A stretch of 64,000 nt of DNA from Flabesymbios commensalis (GCA_964017125.1 OZ024908.1:81095499-81159498); one strand, 5' to 3'; counted from the first letter of the stretch, positions 1-12,385 are shown. The notes: generated by a model not told the origin, from the sequence alone. Made by a program: numbers and translations.

Positions 1-1165
1 CACACTAATCTCATTAATAACTTTTGAAGTAATCAATGAAACTAAGCCAAATTTACAGGGCAGTTGCCGTAATACCAGCCGATGGTGCCTGCAAAATTAC
101 ATGGAAAACGGTTAAGAATTGACGTCTGAATTGACGTCTAAATCATAATTTTTAAAAATACTCAATCAAATTTCCTACTAATCTTATTGATAACTTTTGA
201 AGTACTTAATCAAACTTCGCCAAATTTACAGGAAAATTTCACACTAATGTCATCAATAACTTTTGAAGTACTTAAACAATCTTCGCCAAATTTACCGGGC
301 AGTTGCCGTAGTACCTGCCGATGGTGCCTGCAAAATTACATGGAAAACGGTTGAGAATTGACGTCTGAAATGACGTCTAAATGAAAAACTTTTAAAAATT
401 CTCAATCAAATTTCACACTATTCTCATTATTAACTTTTGAAGTAATCAAAGAAACTCCGCCAAATTTACAGGGCAGTTGCCGTAATACCTGCAGATGGTG
501 CCTGCAAAATTACATGGAAAACGGTTAAGAATTGACGTCTGAATTGACGTCTAAATGAAAAACTTTTGAAATACTCAATCAAATTTCACACTGATCTCAT
601 TAATAACTTTTGAAGTAGTCAATGAAACGTCGACAAATTCACAGGGCAGTTGCCGTAGTACTAGCCGATGGTGCCTGCAAAATCACATGGAAAACGGTTG
701 AGAATTGACGTCTGAATTGACGTCTAAATGAATAACTTTTAAAGATTCTCAATCAAATTTCACACTATTCTCATTAATAACTTTTGAAGTAATCAATGAA
801 ACTCCGCCAAATTTACAGGGCAGTTGCCGTAATACCTGCCGATGGTGCCTGCAAGATTACATGGAAAACGGTTAAGAATTGACGTCTGAATTGACGTCTA
901 AATGAAAAACTTTGGTAATACTCAATCAAATTTCACACTGATCTCATTAATAACTTTTGAAGTAGTCAATGAAACGTCGACAAATTCACAGGGCAGTTTC
1001 CGTAGTACTAGCCGATGGTGCCTGCAAAATTACATGGAAAACGGTTGAGAATTGACGTCTGAATTTATGTCTGAATGAAAAACTTTTAAAAATACTCAAT
1101 CAAATTTCACATTAATCTCATTAATAACTTTTGAAGTAATCAATGAAACTCCGCCAAATTTACAG

Positions 1166-1175
1166 GGCAGTTGCC
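1166..1175. other. Example of conserved GGCAnnTGCC dyad
   Basis: In the representative A unit GGCA and TGCC flank GT, giving a 10-bp inverted repeat with a 2-base spacer. It occurs once in most units. In some variants only the spacer changes: AA in 'ggcaaatgcc' and AT in 'ggcaattgcc', which is a perfect palindrome (for example 45,777-45,786). It is broken in some units, such as 'ggctgttgctg', 'ggctattgcc' and 'ggcagctgac'. A protein-binding role is only a possibility. Confidence 0.6.
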
Positions 1176-1227
1176 GTAATACCAGCCGATGGTGCCTGCA
1201 AAATTACATGGAAAACGGTTAAGAATT

Positions 1228-1245
1228 GACGTCTGAATTGACGTC
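1228..1245. other. Example of paired GACGTC palindromes, 12-bp period
   Basis: GACGTC occurs at 1228-1233 and 1240-1245, within a 12-bp direct repeat ('aattgacgtctg' then 'aattgacgtcta'). Nearly every unit in the window has this pair. TGACGT is the core half-site of CRE/ATF-type bZIP factors, but no complete TGACGTCA is formed in the consensus because T follows GACGTC. Occasional units have lost one site, for example 'gaattaacgtc' and 'gacttctgaa'. Function is not established. Confidence 0.65.
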
Positions 1246-1278
1246 TAAATCATAATTTTTAAAAATACTCAATCAAAT

Positions 1279-1518
1279 TTCCTACTAATCTTATTGATAA
1301 CTTTTGAAGTACTTAATCAAACTTCGCCAAATTTACAGGAAAATTTCACACTAATGTCATCAATAACTTTTGAAGTACTTAAACAATCTTCGCCAAATTC
1401 ACAGGGCAGTTGCCGTAGTACCTGCCGATGGTGCCTGCAAAATTACATGGAAAACGGTTGAGAATTGACGTCTGAATTGACGTCTAAGTGAATAACTTTT
1501 AAAAATTCTCAATCAAAT
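1279..1518 (+). repeat. Representative type C long unit (240 bp, internal ~66-bp duplication)
   Basis: The unit opens with 'ttcctactaatcttatt' and 'gataacttttgaagtactt', reaches 'cgccaaatttacaggaaaa', and then restarts the same segment as 'cacactaatgtcatc', 'aataacttttgaagtactt', 'cgccaaattcacagggcag'. The two segment copies are about 66 bp apart. The rest of the unit matches a short unit and carries 'gtagtacctgcc'. A 1-bp shortening of the preceding A/T run makes the net increase 65 bp. The first copy always ends in 'caggaaaat', so it lacks the GGCAnnTGCC dyad that follows the second copy. The two halves are diverged from each other but each is conserved across the window, so the duplication is older than the spread of this unit. 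Confidence 0.92.
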
Positions 1519-1691
1519 TTCACACTATTCTCATTAATAACTTTTGAAGTAATCAATGAAACTCCGCCAAATTTTCAGGGCAGTTGCCGTAATACCTGCC
1601 GATGGTGCCTGCAAAATTACATGGAAAACAGTTGAGAATTGATGTCTGAATTGACGTCTAAATGAATAACTTTTGAAATACTTAATCAAAT
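1519..1691 (+). repeat. Representative type A' short unit (173 bp)
   Basis: This short unit follows a long unit. It resembles type A in 'gtaatcaatgaaactccgcc' and 'gtaatac', but reads 'cacactattctcatt' near its start and 'cctgcc' rather than 'ccagcc' after 'gtaata'. Its tail is 'aaatgaataacttttgaaa'. In domains 2 and 3 the same slot is mostly filled by a variant with 'gtaattaatg', 'gggcaaatgcc' or 'gggcaattgcc', 'ccagccaatgg' and 'tgcaaatttac'. Confidence 0.8.
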
Positions 1692-2149
1692 TTCACACTA
1701 ATCTCATTAATAACTTTTGAAGTAGTCAAAGAAACGTCGACAAATTCACAGGGCCGTTGCCGTAGTACCAGCCGATGGTGCCTCCAAATTTACATGGAAA
1801 ACGGTTAAGAATTGACGTCTGAATTGACGTCTAAATGAATAACTTTTGAAATACTCAATCAAATTTCACACTAATCTCATTAATAACTTTTGAAGTAGTC
1901 AATGAAACGTCGACAAATTCACAGGGCTGTTGCTGTAGTACTAGCCGATGGTGCCTGCAAAATTACATGGAAAACGGTTGAGAATTGACGTCTGAATTGA
2001 CGTCTAAATGAATAACTTTTAAAAATTCTCAATCAAATTTCACACTATTCTCATTAATAACTTTTGAAGTAATCAATGAAACTCCGCCAAATTTACAGGG
2101 CAGTTGCCGTAATACCAGCCGATGGTGCCTGCAAAATTACATAGAAAAC

Positions 2150-3254
2150 GGTTAAGAATTGACGTCTGAATTGACGTCTAAATCATAATTTTTAAAAATA
2201 CTCAATCAAATTTCCTACTAATCTTATTGATAACTTTTGAAGTACTTAATCAAACTTCGCCAAATTTACAGGAAAATTTCACACTAATGTCATCAATAAC
2301 TTTTGAAGTACTTAAACAATCTTCGCCAAATTCACAGGGCAGTTGCCGTAGTACCTGCCGATGGTGCCTGCAAAATTACATGGAAAACGGTTGAGAATTG
2401 ACGTCTGAATTGACGTCTAAATGAATAACTTTTAAAAATTCTCAATCAAATTTCACACTATTCTCATTAATAACTTTTGCAGTAATCAATGAAACTCCGC
2501 CAAATTGACAGGGCAGTTGCCGTAATACCTGCCGATGGTGCCTGCAAAATTACATGGAAAACGGTTAAGAATTGACGTCTGAATTGACGTCTAAATGAAT
2601 AACTTTTGAAATACTTAATCAAATTTCACACTAATCTCATTAATAACTTTTGAAGTAGTCAATGAAACGTCGACAAATTCACAGGGCAGTTGCCGTAGTA
2701 CCAGCCGATGGTGCCTCCAAATTTACATGGAAAACGGTTAAGAATTGACGTCTGAATTGACGTCTAAATGAATAACTTTTGAAATACTCAATCAAATTTC
2801 ACACTAATCTCATTAATAACTTTTGAAGTAATCAATGAAACTCCGCCAAATTTACAGGGCAGTTGCCGTAATACCAGCCGATGGCGCCTGCAAAATTACA
2901 TAGAAAACGGTTAAGAATTGACGTCTGAATTGACGTCTAAATCATAATTTTTAAAAATACTCAATCAAATTTCCTACTAATCTTATTGATAACTTTTGAA
3001 GTACTTAATCAAACTTCGCCAAATTTACAGGAAAATTTCACACTAATGTCATCAATAACTTTTGAAGTACTTAAACAATCTTCGCCAAATTCACAGGGCA
3101 GTTGCCGTAGTACCTGCCGATGGTGCCTGCAAAATTACATAGAAAACGGTTAAGAATTGACGTCTGAATTGACGTCTAAATCATAATTTTTAAAAATACT
3201 TAATCAAATTTCCTACTAATCTTATTGATAACTTTTGAAGTACTTAATCAAACT
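2150..3254 (+). repeat. Left copy of 5,904-bp-lag duplication
   Basis: Matches 8,054-9,158. Diagnostic shared variants are 'aaattgacagg' (2,507 and 8,411), 'gatggcgcc' (2,883 and 8,787) and two adjacent long units 239 bp apart (2,973/3,212 and 8,877/9,116). The lag exceeds 5,318 by 586 bp, which equals one long plus two short units. Confidence 0.82.
2625..2797 (+). repeat. Representative type B short unit (173 bp, with GTCGAC)
   Basis: Type B reads 'gtagtcaatgaaacgtcgac', 'aaattcacagggcag' and 'gtagtaccagcc' or 'gtagtactagcc'. The palindrome GTCGAC (SalI recognition) is specific to B-like units, so it recurs at HOR rather than monomer spacing. This copy carries 'gcctccaaattt', a variant I see only between about 1.8 and 17.1 kb. 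Confidence 0.88.
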
Positions 3255-5318
3255 TGGCCAAATTTACAGGAAAATATCACATTAATGTCATTAATAACTT
3301 TTGAAGTACTTAATCAATCTTTGCCAAATTTACCGGGCAGTTGCCGTAGTACCTGCCGATGGTGCCTTCAAAATTACATGGAAAACGGTTGAGAATTGAC
3401 GTCTGAATTGACGTCTAAATGAATAACTTTTAAAAATTCTCAATCAAATTTCACACTATTCTCATTAATAACTTTTGCAGTAATCAATGAAACTCCGCCA
3501 AATTGACAGGGCAGTTGCCGTAATACCTGCCGATGGTGCCTGCAAAATTACATGGAAAACGGTTGAGAATTGACGTCTGAATTGACGTCTAAATGAATAA
3601 CTTTTAAAAATTCTCAATCAAATTTCACACTATTCTCATTAATAACTTTTGAAGTAATCAATGAAACTCCGCCAAATTTACAGGGCAGTTGCCGTAATAC
3701 CAGCCGATGGTGCCTGCAAAATTACATAGAAAACGGTTAAGAATTGACGTCTGAATTGACGTCTAAATCATAATTTTTAAAAATACTCAATCAAATTTCC
3801 TACTAATCTTATTGATAACTTTTGAAGTACTTAATCAAACTTCGCCAAATTTACAGGAAAATATCACACTAATGTCATTAATAACTTTTGAAGTACTTAA
3901 TCAATCTTTGCCAAATTTACCGGGCAGTTGCCGTAGTACCTGCCGATGGTGCCTGCAAAATTACATGGAAAACGGTTGAGAATTGACGTCTGAAATGACG
4001 TCTAAATGAAAAACTTTTAAAAATTCTCAATCAAATTTCACACTATTCTCATTATTAACTTTTGAAGTAATTAAAGAAACTCCGCCAAATTTACAGGGCT
4101 GTTGCCGTAATACCTGCAGATGGTGCCTGCAAAATTACATGGAAAACGGTTAAGAATTGACGTCTGAATTGACGTCTAAATGAAAAACTTTTGAAATACT
4201 CAATCAAATTTCACACTGATCTCATTAATAACTTTTGAAGTAGTCAATGAAACGTCGACAAATTCACAGGGCAGTTGCCGTAGTACTAGCCGATGGTGCC
4301 TGCAAAATCACATGGAAAACGGTTGAGAATTGACGTCTGAATTGACGTCTAAATGAATAACTTTTAAAAATTCTCAATCAAATTTCACACTATTCTCATT
4401 AATAACTTGTGAAGTAATCAATGAAACTCCGCCAAATTTACAGGGCAGTTGCCGTAATACCTGCCGATGGTGCACGCAAAATTACATGGGAAACGGTTAA
4501 GAATTGACGTCTGAATTGACGTCTAAATGAAAAACTTTTAAAAATACTCAATAAAATTTCACACTAATCTCATTAATAACTTTTGTAGTAATAAATGAAA
4601 CTCCGCCAAATTTACAGGGCAGTTGCCGTAATACCAGCCGATGGTGCCTGCAAAATCACATGGAAAACGGTTAAGAATTGACGTCTGAATTGACGTCTAA
4701 ATCATAATTTTTAAAAATACTCAATCAAATTTCCTACTAATCTTATTGATAACTTTTGAAGTACTTAATCAAACTTCGCCAAATTTACAGGAAAATTTCA
4801 CACTAATGTCATCAATAACTTTTGAAGTACTTAAACAATATTCGCCAAATTTACAGGGCAGTTGCCGTAGTACCTGCAGATGGTGCCTGCAAAATTACAT
4901 GGAAAACGGTTGAGAATTGACGTCTGAATTGACGTCTAAATGAATAACTTTTAAAAATTCTCAATCAAATTTCACACTATTCTCATTAATAACTTTTGAA
5001 GTAATCAATGAAACTCCGCCAAATTTACAGGGCAGTTGCCGTAATACCTGCCGATGGTGCCTGCAAAATTACATGGAAAACGGTTAAGAATTGACGTCTG
5101 AATTGACGTCTAAATGAATAACTTTTGAAATACTTAATCAAATTTCACACTAATCTCATTAATAACTTTTGAAGTAGTCAATGAAACGTCGACAAATTCA
5201 CAGGGCAGTTGCCGTAGTACCAGCCGATGGTGCCTCCAAATTTACATGGAAAACGGTTAAGAATTGACGTCTGAATTGACGTCTAAATGAATAACTTTTG
5301 AAATACTCAATCAAATTT

Positions 5319-7594
5319 CACACTAATCTCATTAATAACTTTTGAAGTAATCAATGAAACTAAGCCAAATTTACAGGGCAGTTGCCGTAATACCAGCCGA
5401 TGGTGCCTGCAAAATTACATGGAAAACGGTTAAGAATTGACGTCTGAATTGACGTCTAAATCATAATTTTTAAAAATACTCAATCAAATTTCCTACTAAT
5501 CTTATTGATAACTTTTGAAGTACTTAATCAAACTTCGCCAAATTTACAGGAAAATTTCACACTAATGTCATCAATAACTTTTGAAGTACTTAAACAATCT
5601 TCGCCAAATTTACCGGGCAGTTGCCGTAGTACCTGCCGATGGTGCCTGCAAAATTACATGGAAAACGGTTGAGAATTGACGTCTGAAATGACGTCTAAAT
5701 GAAAAACTTTGAAAAATTCTCAATCAAATTTCACACTATTCTCATTATTAACTTTTGAAGTAATCAAAGAAACTCCGCCAAATTTACAGGGCAGTTGCCG
5801 TAATACCTGCAGATGGTGCCTGCAAAATTACATGGAAAACGGTTAAGAATTGACGTCTGAATTGACGTCTAAATGAAAAACTTTTGAAATACTCAATCAA
5901 ATTTCACACTGATCTCATTAATAACTTTTGAAGTAGTCAATGAAACGTCGACAAATTCACAGGGCAGTTGCCGTAGTACTAGCCGATGGTGCCTGCAAAA
6001 TCACATGGAAAACGGTTGAGAATTGACGTCTGAATTGACGTCTAAATGAATAACTTTTAAAGATTCTCAATCAAATTTCACACTATTCTCATTAATAACT
6101 TTTGAAGTAATCAATGAAACTCCGCCAAATTTACAGGGCAGTTGCCGTAATACCTGCCGATGGTGCCTGCAAGATTACATGGAAAACGGTTAAGAATTGA
6201 CGTCTGAATTGACGTCTAAATGAAAAACTTTGGTAATACTCAATCAAATTTCACACTGATCTCATTAATAACTTTTGAAGTAGTCAATGAAACGTCGACA
6301 AATTCACAGGGCAGTTTCCGTAGTACTAGCCGATGGTGCCTGCAAAATTACATGGAAAACGGTTGAGAATTGACGTCTGAATTTATGTCTGAATGAAAAA
6401 CTTTTAAAAATACTCAATCAAATTTCACATTAATCTCATTAATAACTTTTGAAGTAATCAATGAAACTCCGCCAAATTTACAGGGCAGTTGCCGTAATAC
6501 CAGCCGATGGTGCCTGCAAAATTACATGGAAAACGGTTAAGAATTGACGTCTGAATTGACGTCTAAATCATAATTTTTAAAAATACTCAATCAAATTTCC
6601 TACTAATCTTATTGATAACTTTTGAAGTACTTAATCAAACTTCGCCAAATTTACAGGAAAATTTCACACTAATGTCATCAATAACTTTTGAAGTACTTAA
6701 ACAATCTTCGCCAAATTCACAGGGCAGTTGCCGTAGTACCTGCCGATGGTGCCTGCAAAATTACATGGAAAACGGTTGAGAATTGACGTCTGAATTGACG
6801 TCTAAATGAATAACTTTTAAAAATTCTCAATCAAATTTCACACTATTCTCATTAATAACTTTTGAAGTAATCAATGAAACTCCGCCAAATTTACAGGGCA
6901 GTTGCCGTAATACCTGCCGATGGTGCCTGCAAAATTACATGGAAAACAGTTGAGAATTGATGTCTGAATTGACGTCTAAATGAATAACTTTTGAAATACT
7001 TAATCAAATTTCACACTAATCTCATTAATAACTTTTGAAGTAGTCAAAGAAACGTCGACAAATTCACAGGGCAGTTGCCGTAGTACCAGCCGATGGTGCC
7101 TCCAAATTTACATGGAAAACGGTTAAGAATTGACGTCTGAATTGACGTCTAAATGAATAACTTTTGAAATACTCAATCAAATTTCACACTAATCTCATTA
7201 ATAACTTTTGAAGTAGTCAATGAAACGTCGACAAATTCACAGGGCTGCTGCTGTAGTACTAGCCGATGGTGCCTGCAAAATTACATGGAAAACGGTTGAG
7301 AATTGACGTCTGAATTGACGTCTAAATGAATAACTTTTAAAAATTCTCAATCAAATTTCACACTATTCTCATTAATAACTTTTGAAGTAATCAATGAAAC
7401 TCCGCCAAATTTACAGGGCAGTTGCCGTAATACCAGCCGATGGTGCCTGCAAAATTACATAGAAAACGGTTAAGAATTGACGTCTGAATTGACGTCTAAA
7501 TCATAATTTTTAAAAATACTCAATCAAATTTCCTACTAATCTTATTGATAACTTTTGAAGTACTTAATCAAACTTCGCCAAATTTACAGGAAAA
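5319..7594 (+). repeat. Right copy of 5,318-bp-lag duplication
   Basis: Partner of 1-2,276, sharing the same ordered set of rare variants. The match ends at 'caggaaaat': the left copy continues 'ttcacactaatgtcatc', while this copy continues 'atcacactaatgtcatt' and then 'taccggacag'. The change of partner marks an exchange point. Confidence 0.85.
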
Positions 7595-8053
7595 TATCAC
7601 ACTAATGTCATTAATAACTTTTGAAGTACTTAATCAATCTTTGCCAAATTTACCGGACAGTTGCCGTAGTACCTGCCGATGGTGCCTGCAAAATTACATG
7701 GAAAACGGTTGAGAATTGACGTCTGAATTGACGTCTGAATGAAAAACTTTTAAAAATTCTCAATCAAATTTCACACTATTCTCATTAATAACTTTTGAAG
7801 TAATCAAAGAAACTCCGCCAAATTTACAGGGCAGTTGCCGTAATACCTGCAGATGGTGCCTGCAAAATTACATGGAAAACGGTTAAGAATTGACGTCTGA
7901 ATTGACGTCTAAATGAAAAACTTTTGAAATACTCAATAAAATTTCACACTAATCTCATTAATAACTTTTGTAGTAATAAATGAAACTCCGCCAAATTTAC
8001 AGGGCAGTTGCCGTAATACCAGCCGATGGTGCCTGCAAAATCACATGGAAAAC

Positions 8054-9158
8054 GGTTAAGAATTGACGTCTGAATTGACGTCTAAATCATAATTTTTAAA
8101 AATACTCAATCAAATTTCCTACTAATCTTATTGATAACTTTTGAAGTACTTAATCAAACTTCGCCAAATTTACAGGAAAATTTCACACTAATGTCATCAA
8201 TAACTTTTGAAGTACTTAAACAATCTTCGCCAAATTCACAGGGCAGTTGCCGTAGTACCTGCCGATGGTGCCTGCAAAATTACATGGAAAACGGTTGAGA
8301 ATTGACGTCTGAATTGACGTCTAAATGAATAACTTTTAAAAATTCTCAATCAAATTTCACACTATTCTCATTAATAACTTTTGCAGTAATCAATGAAACT
8401 CCGCCAAATTGACAGGGCAGTTGCCGTAATACCTGCCGATGGTGCCTGCAAAATTACATGGAAAACGGTTAAGAATTGACGTCTGAATTGACGTCTAAAT
8501 GAATAACTTTTGAAATACTTAATCAAATTTCACACTAATCTCATTAATAACTTTTGAAGTAGTCAATGAAACGTCGACAAATTCACAGGGCAGTTGCCGT
8601 AGTACCAGCCGATGGTGCCTCCAAATTTACATGGAAAACGGTTAAGAATTGACGTCTGAATTGACGTCTAAATGAATAACTTTTGAAATACTCAATCAAA
8701 TTTCACACTAATCTCATTAATAACTTTTGAAGTAATCAATGAAACTCCGCCAAATTTACAGGGCAGTTGCCGTAATACCAGCCGATGGCGCCTGCAAAAT
8801 TACATAGAAAACGGTTAAGAATTGACGTCTGAATTGACGTCTAAATCATAATTTTTAAAAATACTCAATCAAATTTCCTACTAATCTTATTGATAACTTT
8901 TGAAGTACTTAATCAAACTTCGCCAAATTTACAGGAAAATTTCACACTAATGTCATCAATAACTTTTGAAGTACTTAAACAATCTTCGCCAAATTCACAG
9001 GGCAGTTGCCGTAGTACCTGCCGATGGTGCCTGCAAAATTACATAGAAAACGGTTAAGAATTGACGTCTGAATTGACGTCTAAATCATAATTTTTAAAAA
9101 TACTTAATCAAATTTCCTACTAATCTTATTGATAACTTTTGAAGTACTTAATCAAACT
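8054..9158 (+). repeat. Right copy of 5,904-bp-lag duplication
   Basis: Partner of 2,150-3,254. The match fades at 'aaacttcgcc', where the left copy has 'aaacttggcc'. Compared with the 5,318-bp block to its left, about three units were gained on this side or lost on the other. Confidence 0.8.
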
Positions 9159-9601
9159 TCGCCAAATTTACAGGAAAATATCACACTAATGTCATTAATA
9201 ACTTTTGAAGTACTTAATCAATCTTTGCCAAATTTACCGGGCAGTTGCCGTAGTACCTGCCGATGGTGCCTGCAAAATTACATGGAAAACGGTTGAGAAT
9301 TGACGTCTGAATTGACGTCTAAATGAAAAACTTTTGAAAATTCTCAATCAAATTTCACACTATTCTCATTAATAACTTTTGAAGTAATCAAAGAAACTCC
9401 GCCAAATTCACAGGGCAGTTGCCGTAGTACCAGCCGATGGTGCCTGCAAATTTACATGGAAAACGGTTAAGAATTGACGTCTGAATTGACGTCTAAATGA
9501 ATAACTTTTGAAATACTCAATCAAATTTCACACTAATCTCATTAATAACTTTTGAAGTAATCAATGACACTCCGCCAAATTTACAGGGCAGTTGCCGTAA
9601 T

Positions 9602-11183
9602 ACCAGCCGATGGCGCCTGCAAAATTACATAGAAAACGGTTAAGAATTGACGTCTGAATTGACGTCTAAATCATAATTTTTAAAAATACTCAATCAAATT
9701 TCCTACTAATCTTATTGATAACTTTTGAAGTACTTAATCAAACTTCGCCAAATTTACAGGAAAATTTCACACTAATGTCATCAATAACTTTTGAAGTACT
9801 TAAACAATCTTCGCCAAATTCACAGGGCAGTTGCCGTAGTACCTGCCGATGGTGCCTGCAAAATTACATGGAAAACGGTTGAGAATTGACGTCTGAATTG
9901 ACGTCTAAATGAATAACTTTTAAAAATTCTCAATCAAATTTCACACTATTCTCATTAATAACTTTTGAAGTAATCAATGAAACTCCGCCAAATTTACAGG
10001 GCAGTTGCCGTAATACCTGCCGATGGTGCCTGCAAAATTACATGGAAAACGGTTGAGAATTGACGTCTGAATTGACGTCTAAATGAATAACTTTTGAAAT
10101 ACTTAATCAAATTTCACACTAATCTCATTAATAACTTTTGAAGTAGTCAAAGAAACGTCGACAAATTCACAGGGCAGTTGCCGTAGTACCAGCCGATGGT
10201 GCCTCCAAATTTACATGGAAAACGGTTAAGAATTGACGTCTGAATTGACGTCTAAATGAATAACTTTTGAAATACTCAATCAAATTTCACACTAATCTCA
10301 TTAATAACTTTTGAAGTAGTCAATGAAACGTCGACAAATTCACAGGGCTGTTGCTGTAGTACTAGCCGATGGTGGCTGCAAAATTACATGGAAAACGGTT
10401 GAGAATTGACGTCTGAATTGACGTCTAAATGAATAACTTTTAAAAATTCTCAATCCAATTTCACACTATTCTCATTAATAACTTTTGAAGTAATCAATGA
10501 AACTCCGCCAAATTTACAGGGCAGTTGCCGTAATACCAGCCGATGGTGCCTGCAAAATTACATAGAAAACGGTTAAGAATTGACGTCTGAATTGACGTCT
10601 AAATCATAATTTTTAAAAATACTCAATCAAATTTCCTACTAATCTTATTGATAACTTTTGAAGTACTTAATCAAACTTCGCCAAATTTACAGGAAAATAT
10701 CACACTAATGTCATTAATAACTTTTGAAGTACTTAATCAATCTTTGCCAAATTTACAGGGCAGTTGCCGTAGTACCTGCCGATGGTGCCAGCAAAATTAC
10801 ATGGAAAACGGTTAAGAATTGACGTCTGAATTGACGTCTAAATGAATAACTTTTGAAATACTCAATCAAATTTCACACTAATCTCATTAATAACTTTTGA
10901 AGTAGTCAATGAAACGTCGACAAATTCACAGGGCAGTTGCCGTAGTACCAGCCGATGGTGCCTCCAAATTTACATGGAAAACGGTTAAGAATTGACGTCT
11001 GAATTGACGTCTAAATGAATAACTTTTGAAATACTCAATCAAATTTCACACTAATCTCATTAATAACTTTTGAAGTATTCAATGAAACGTCGACAAATTC
11101 ACAGGGCAGTTGCCGTAGTACTAGCCGATGGTGCCTGCAAAATTACATAGAAAACGGTTAAGAATTGACGTCTGAATTGACGT
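9602..11183 (+). repeat. First partial copy of the ~2.8-3.16 kb HOR
   Basis: Aligns with about 12,412-13,620 at a lag of 2,810 bp: 'tggcgcctgc' 9,611/12,421, 'ggtggctgc' 10,371/13,181 and 'gatggtgcca' 10,781/13,591. Further right the lag becomes 3,331 (for example 10,921 against 14,252), because units were gained or lost between the anchors. Two neighbouring copies of the 'gaagtattcaatg' B variant at 11,076 and 11,249 show a local monomer duplication. Confidence 0.72.
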
Positions 11184-12385
11184 CTAAATGAATAACTTTT
11201 GAAATACTCAATCAAATTTCACACTAATCTCATTAATAACTTTTGAAGTATTCAATGAAACGTCGACAAATTCACAGGGCAGTTGCCGTAGTACTAGCCG
11301 ATGGTGCCTGCAAAATTACATAGAAAACGGTTAAGAATTGACGTCTGAATTGACGTCTAAATCATAATTTTTAAAAATACTCAATCAAATTTCCTACTAA
11401 TCTTATTGATAACTTTTGAAGTACTTAATCAAACTTCGCCAAATTTACAGGAAAATATCACACTAATGTCATTAATAACTTTTGAAGTACTTAATCAATC
11501 TTTGCCAAATTCACAGGGCAGTTGCCGTAGTACCTACCGATGGTGCCTGCAAAATTACATGGAAAACGGTTGAGAATTGACGTCTGAATTGACGTCTAAA
11601 TGAAAAACTTTTAAAAATTCTCAATCAAATTTCACACTAATCTCATTAATAACTTTTGAAGTAGTCAAAGAAACGTCGACAAATTCACAGGGCAGTTGCC
11701 GTAGTACCAGCCGATGGTGCCTCCAAATTTACATGGAAAACGGTTAAGAATTGACGTCTGAATTGACGTCTAAATGAATAACTTTTGAAATACTCAATCA
11801 AATTTCACACTAATCTCATTAATAACTTTTGAAGTAGTCAATGAAACGTCGACAAATTCACAGGGCTGTTGCTGTAGTACTAGCCGATGGTGGCTGCAAA
11901 ATTACATGGAAAACGGTTGAGAATTGACGTCTGAATTGACGTCTAAATGAATAACTTTTAAAAATTCTCAATCCAATTTCACACTATTCTCATTAATAAC
12001 TTTTGAAGTAATCAATGAAACTCCGCCAAATTTACAGGGCAGTTGCCGTAATACCAGCCGATGGTGCCTGCAAAATTACATAGAAAACGGTTAAGAATTG
12101 ACGTCTGAATTGACGTCTAAATCATAATTTTTAAAAATACTCAATCAAATTTCCTACTAATCTTATTGATAACTTTTGAAGTACTTAATCAAACTTCGCC
12201 ATATTTACAGGAAAATATCACACTAATGTCATTAATAACTTTTGAAGTACTTAATCAATCTTTGCCAAATTTACAGGGCAGTTGCCGTAGTACCTGCCGA
12301 TGGTGCCAGCAAAATTACATGGAAAACGGTTGAGAATTGACGTCTGAATTGACGTCTAAATGAATAACTTTTAAAAATTCTCAAT

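Larger units (their letters stand above)
1106..1278 (+). repeat. Representative type A short unit (173 bp)
   Basis: Phased to begin at 'ttcaca', this unit runs 'gtaatcaatgaaactccgcc', 'aaatttacagggcag', 'ttgccgtaataccagcc', 'gatggtgcctgc', 'acatggaaaacgg', then the pair of GACGTC sites. The tail is 'aaatcataattttt', which almost always marks a unit lying immediately before a long unit. Other short units have 'aaatgaataactttt' or 'aaatgaaaaactttt' there. Type A differs from type B in having 'ctccgcc' and 'gtaatac' where B has 'cgtcgac' and 'gtagtac'. The unit also contains a weak internal repeat: 'aataacttttgaa' or a close variant occurs twice, about 44 bp apart, across the unit junction. Confidence 0.9.
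1106..1864 (+). repeat. Representative HOR tetramer A-C-A'-B (~760 bp)
   Basis: One long and three short units in the order A (1106-1278), C (1279-1518), A' (1519-1691), B (1692-1864). The distance from A to A across a tetramer is 760 bp elsewhere: 'cagttgccgt' at 61, 300, 474, 647 and 821 gives steps of 239, 174, 173 and 174. About 760 bp is the most frequent spacing between successive long units in the window. Other spacings (239, 412, 587, 933, 1107) are the same order with short units lost or added. Confidence 0.85.
1..2276 (+). repeat. Left copy of 5,318-bp-lag duplication
   Basis: Matches 5,319-7,594. Shared rare variants include 'actaagcc' (41 and 5,359), 'cctgcagatgg', 'aaagattctc', 'actttggtaatac' and 'gaatttatgtctgaatg'. 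Only a few differences were seen, for example 'gggccgttgcc' near 1,751 against 'gggcagttgcc', and 'gggctgttgc' against 'gggctgctgc'. The left end is cut by the window edge. Confidence 0.85.

Noticed and set aside
281-300. CENP-B box-like 'ttcgccaaatttaccggg'
   Set aside because: TTCG, a central A and CGGG are present, but the spacing from A to CGGG is three bases too long for the canonical box, and most units have 'acaggg' instead of 'accggg'.
1182-1225. Possible RNA polymerase III promoter (A box near 'ccagccgatggtgcc', B box near 'ggttgagaattg')
   Set aside because: Neither matches the box consensus well, and there is no tRNA-like fold or SINE tail, so a tRNA-derived origin is not supported.
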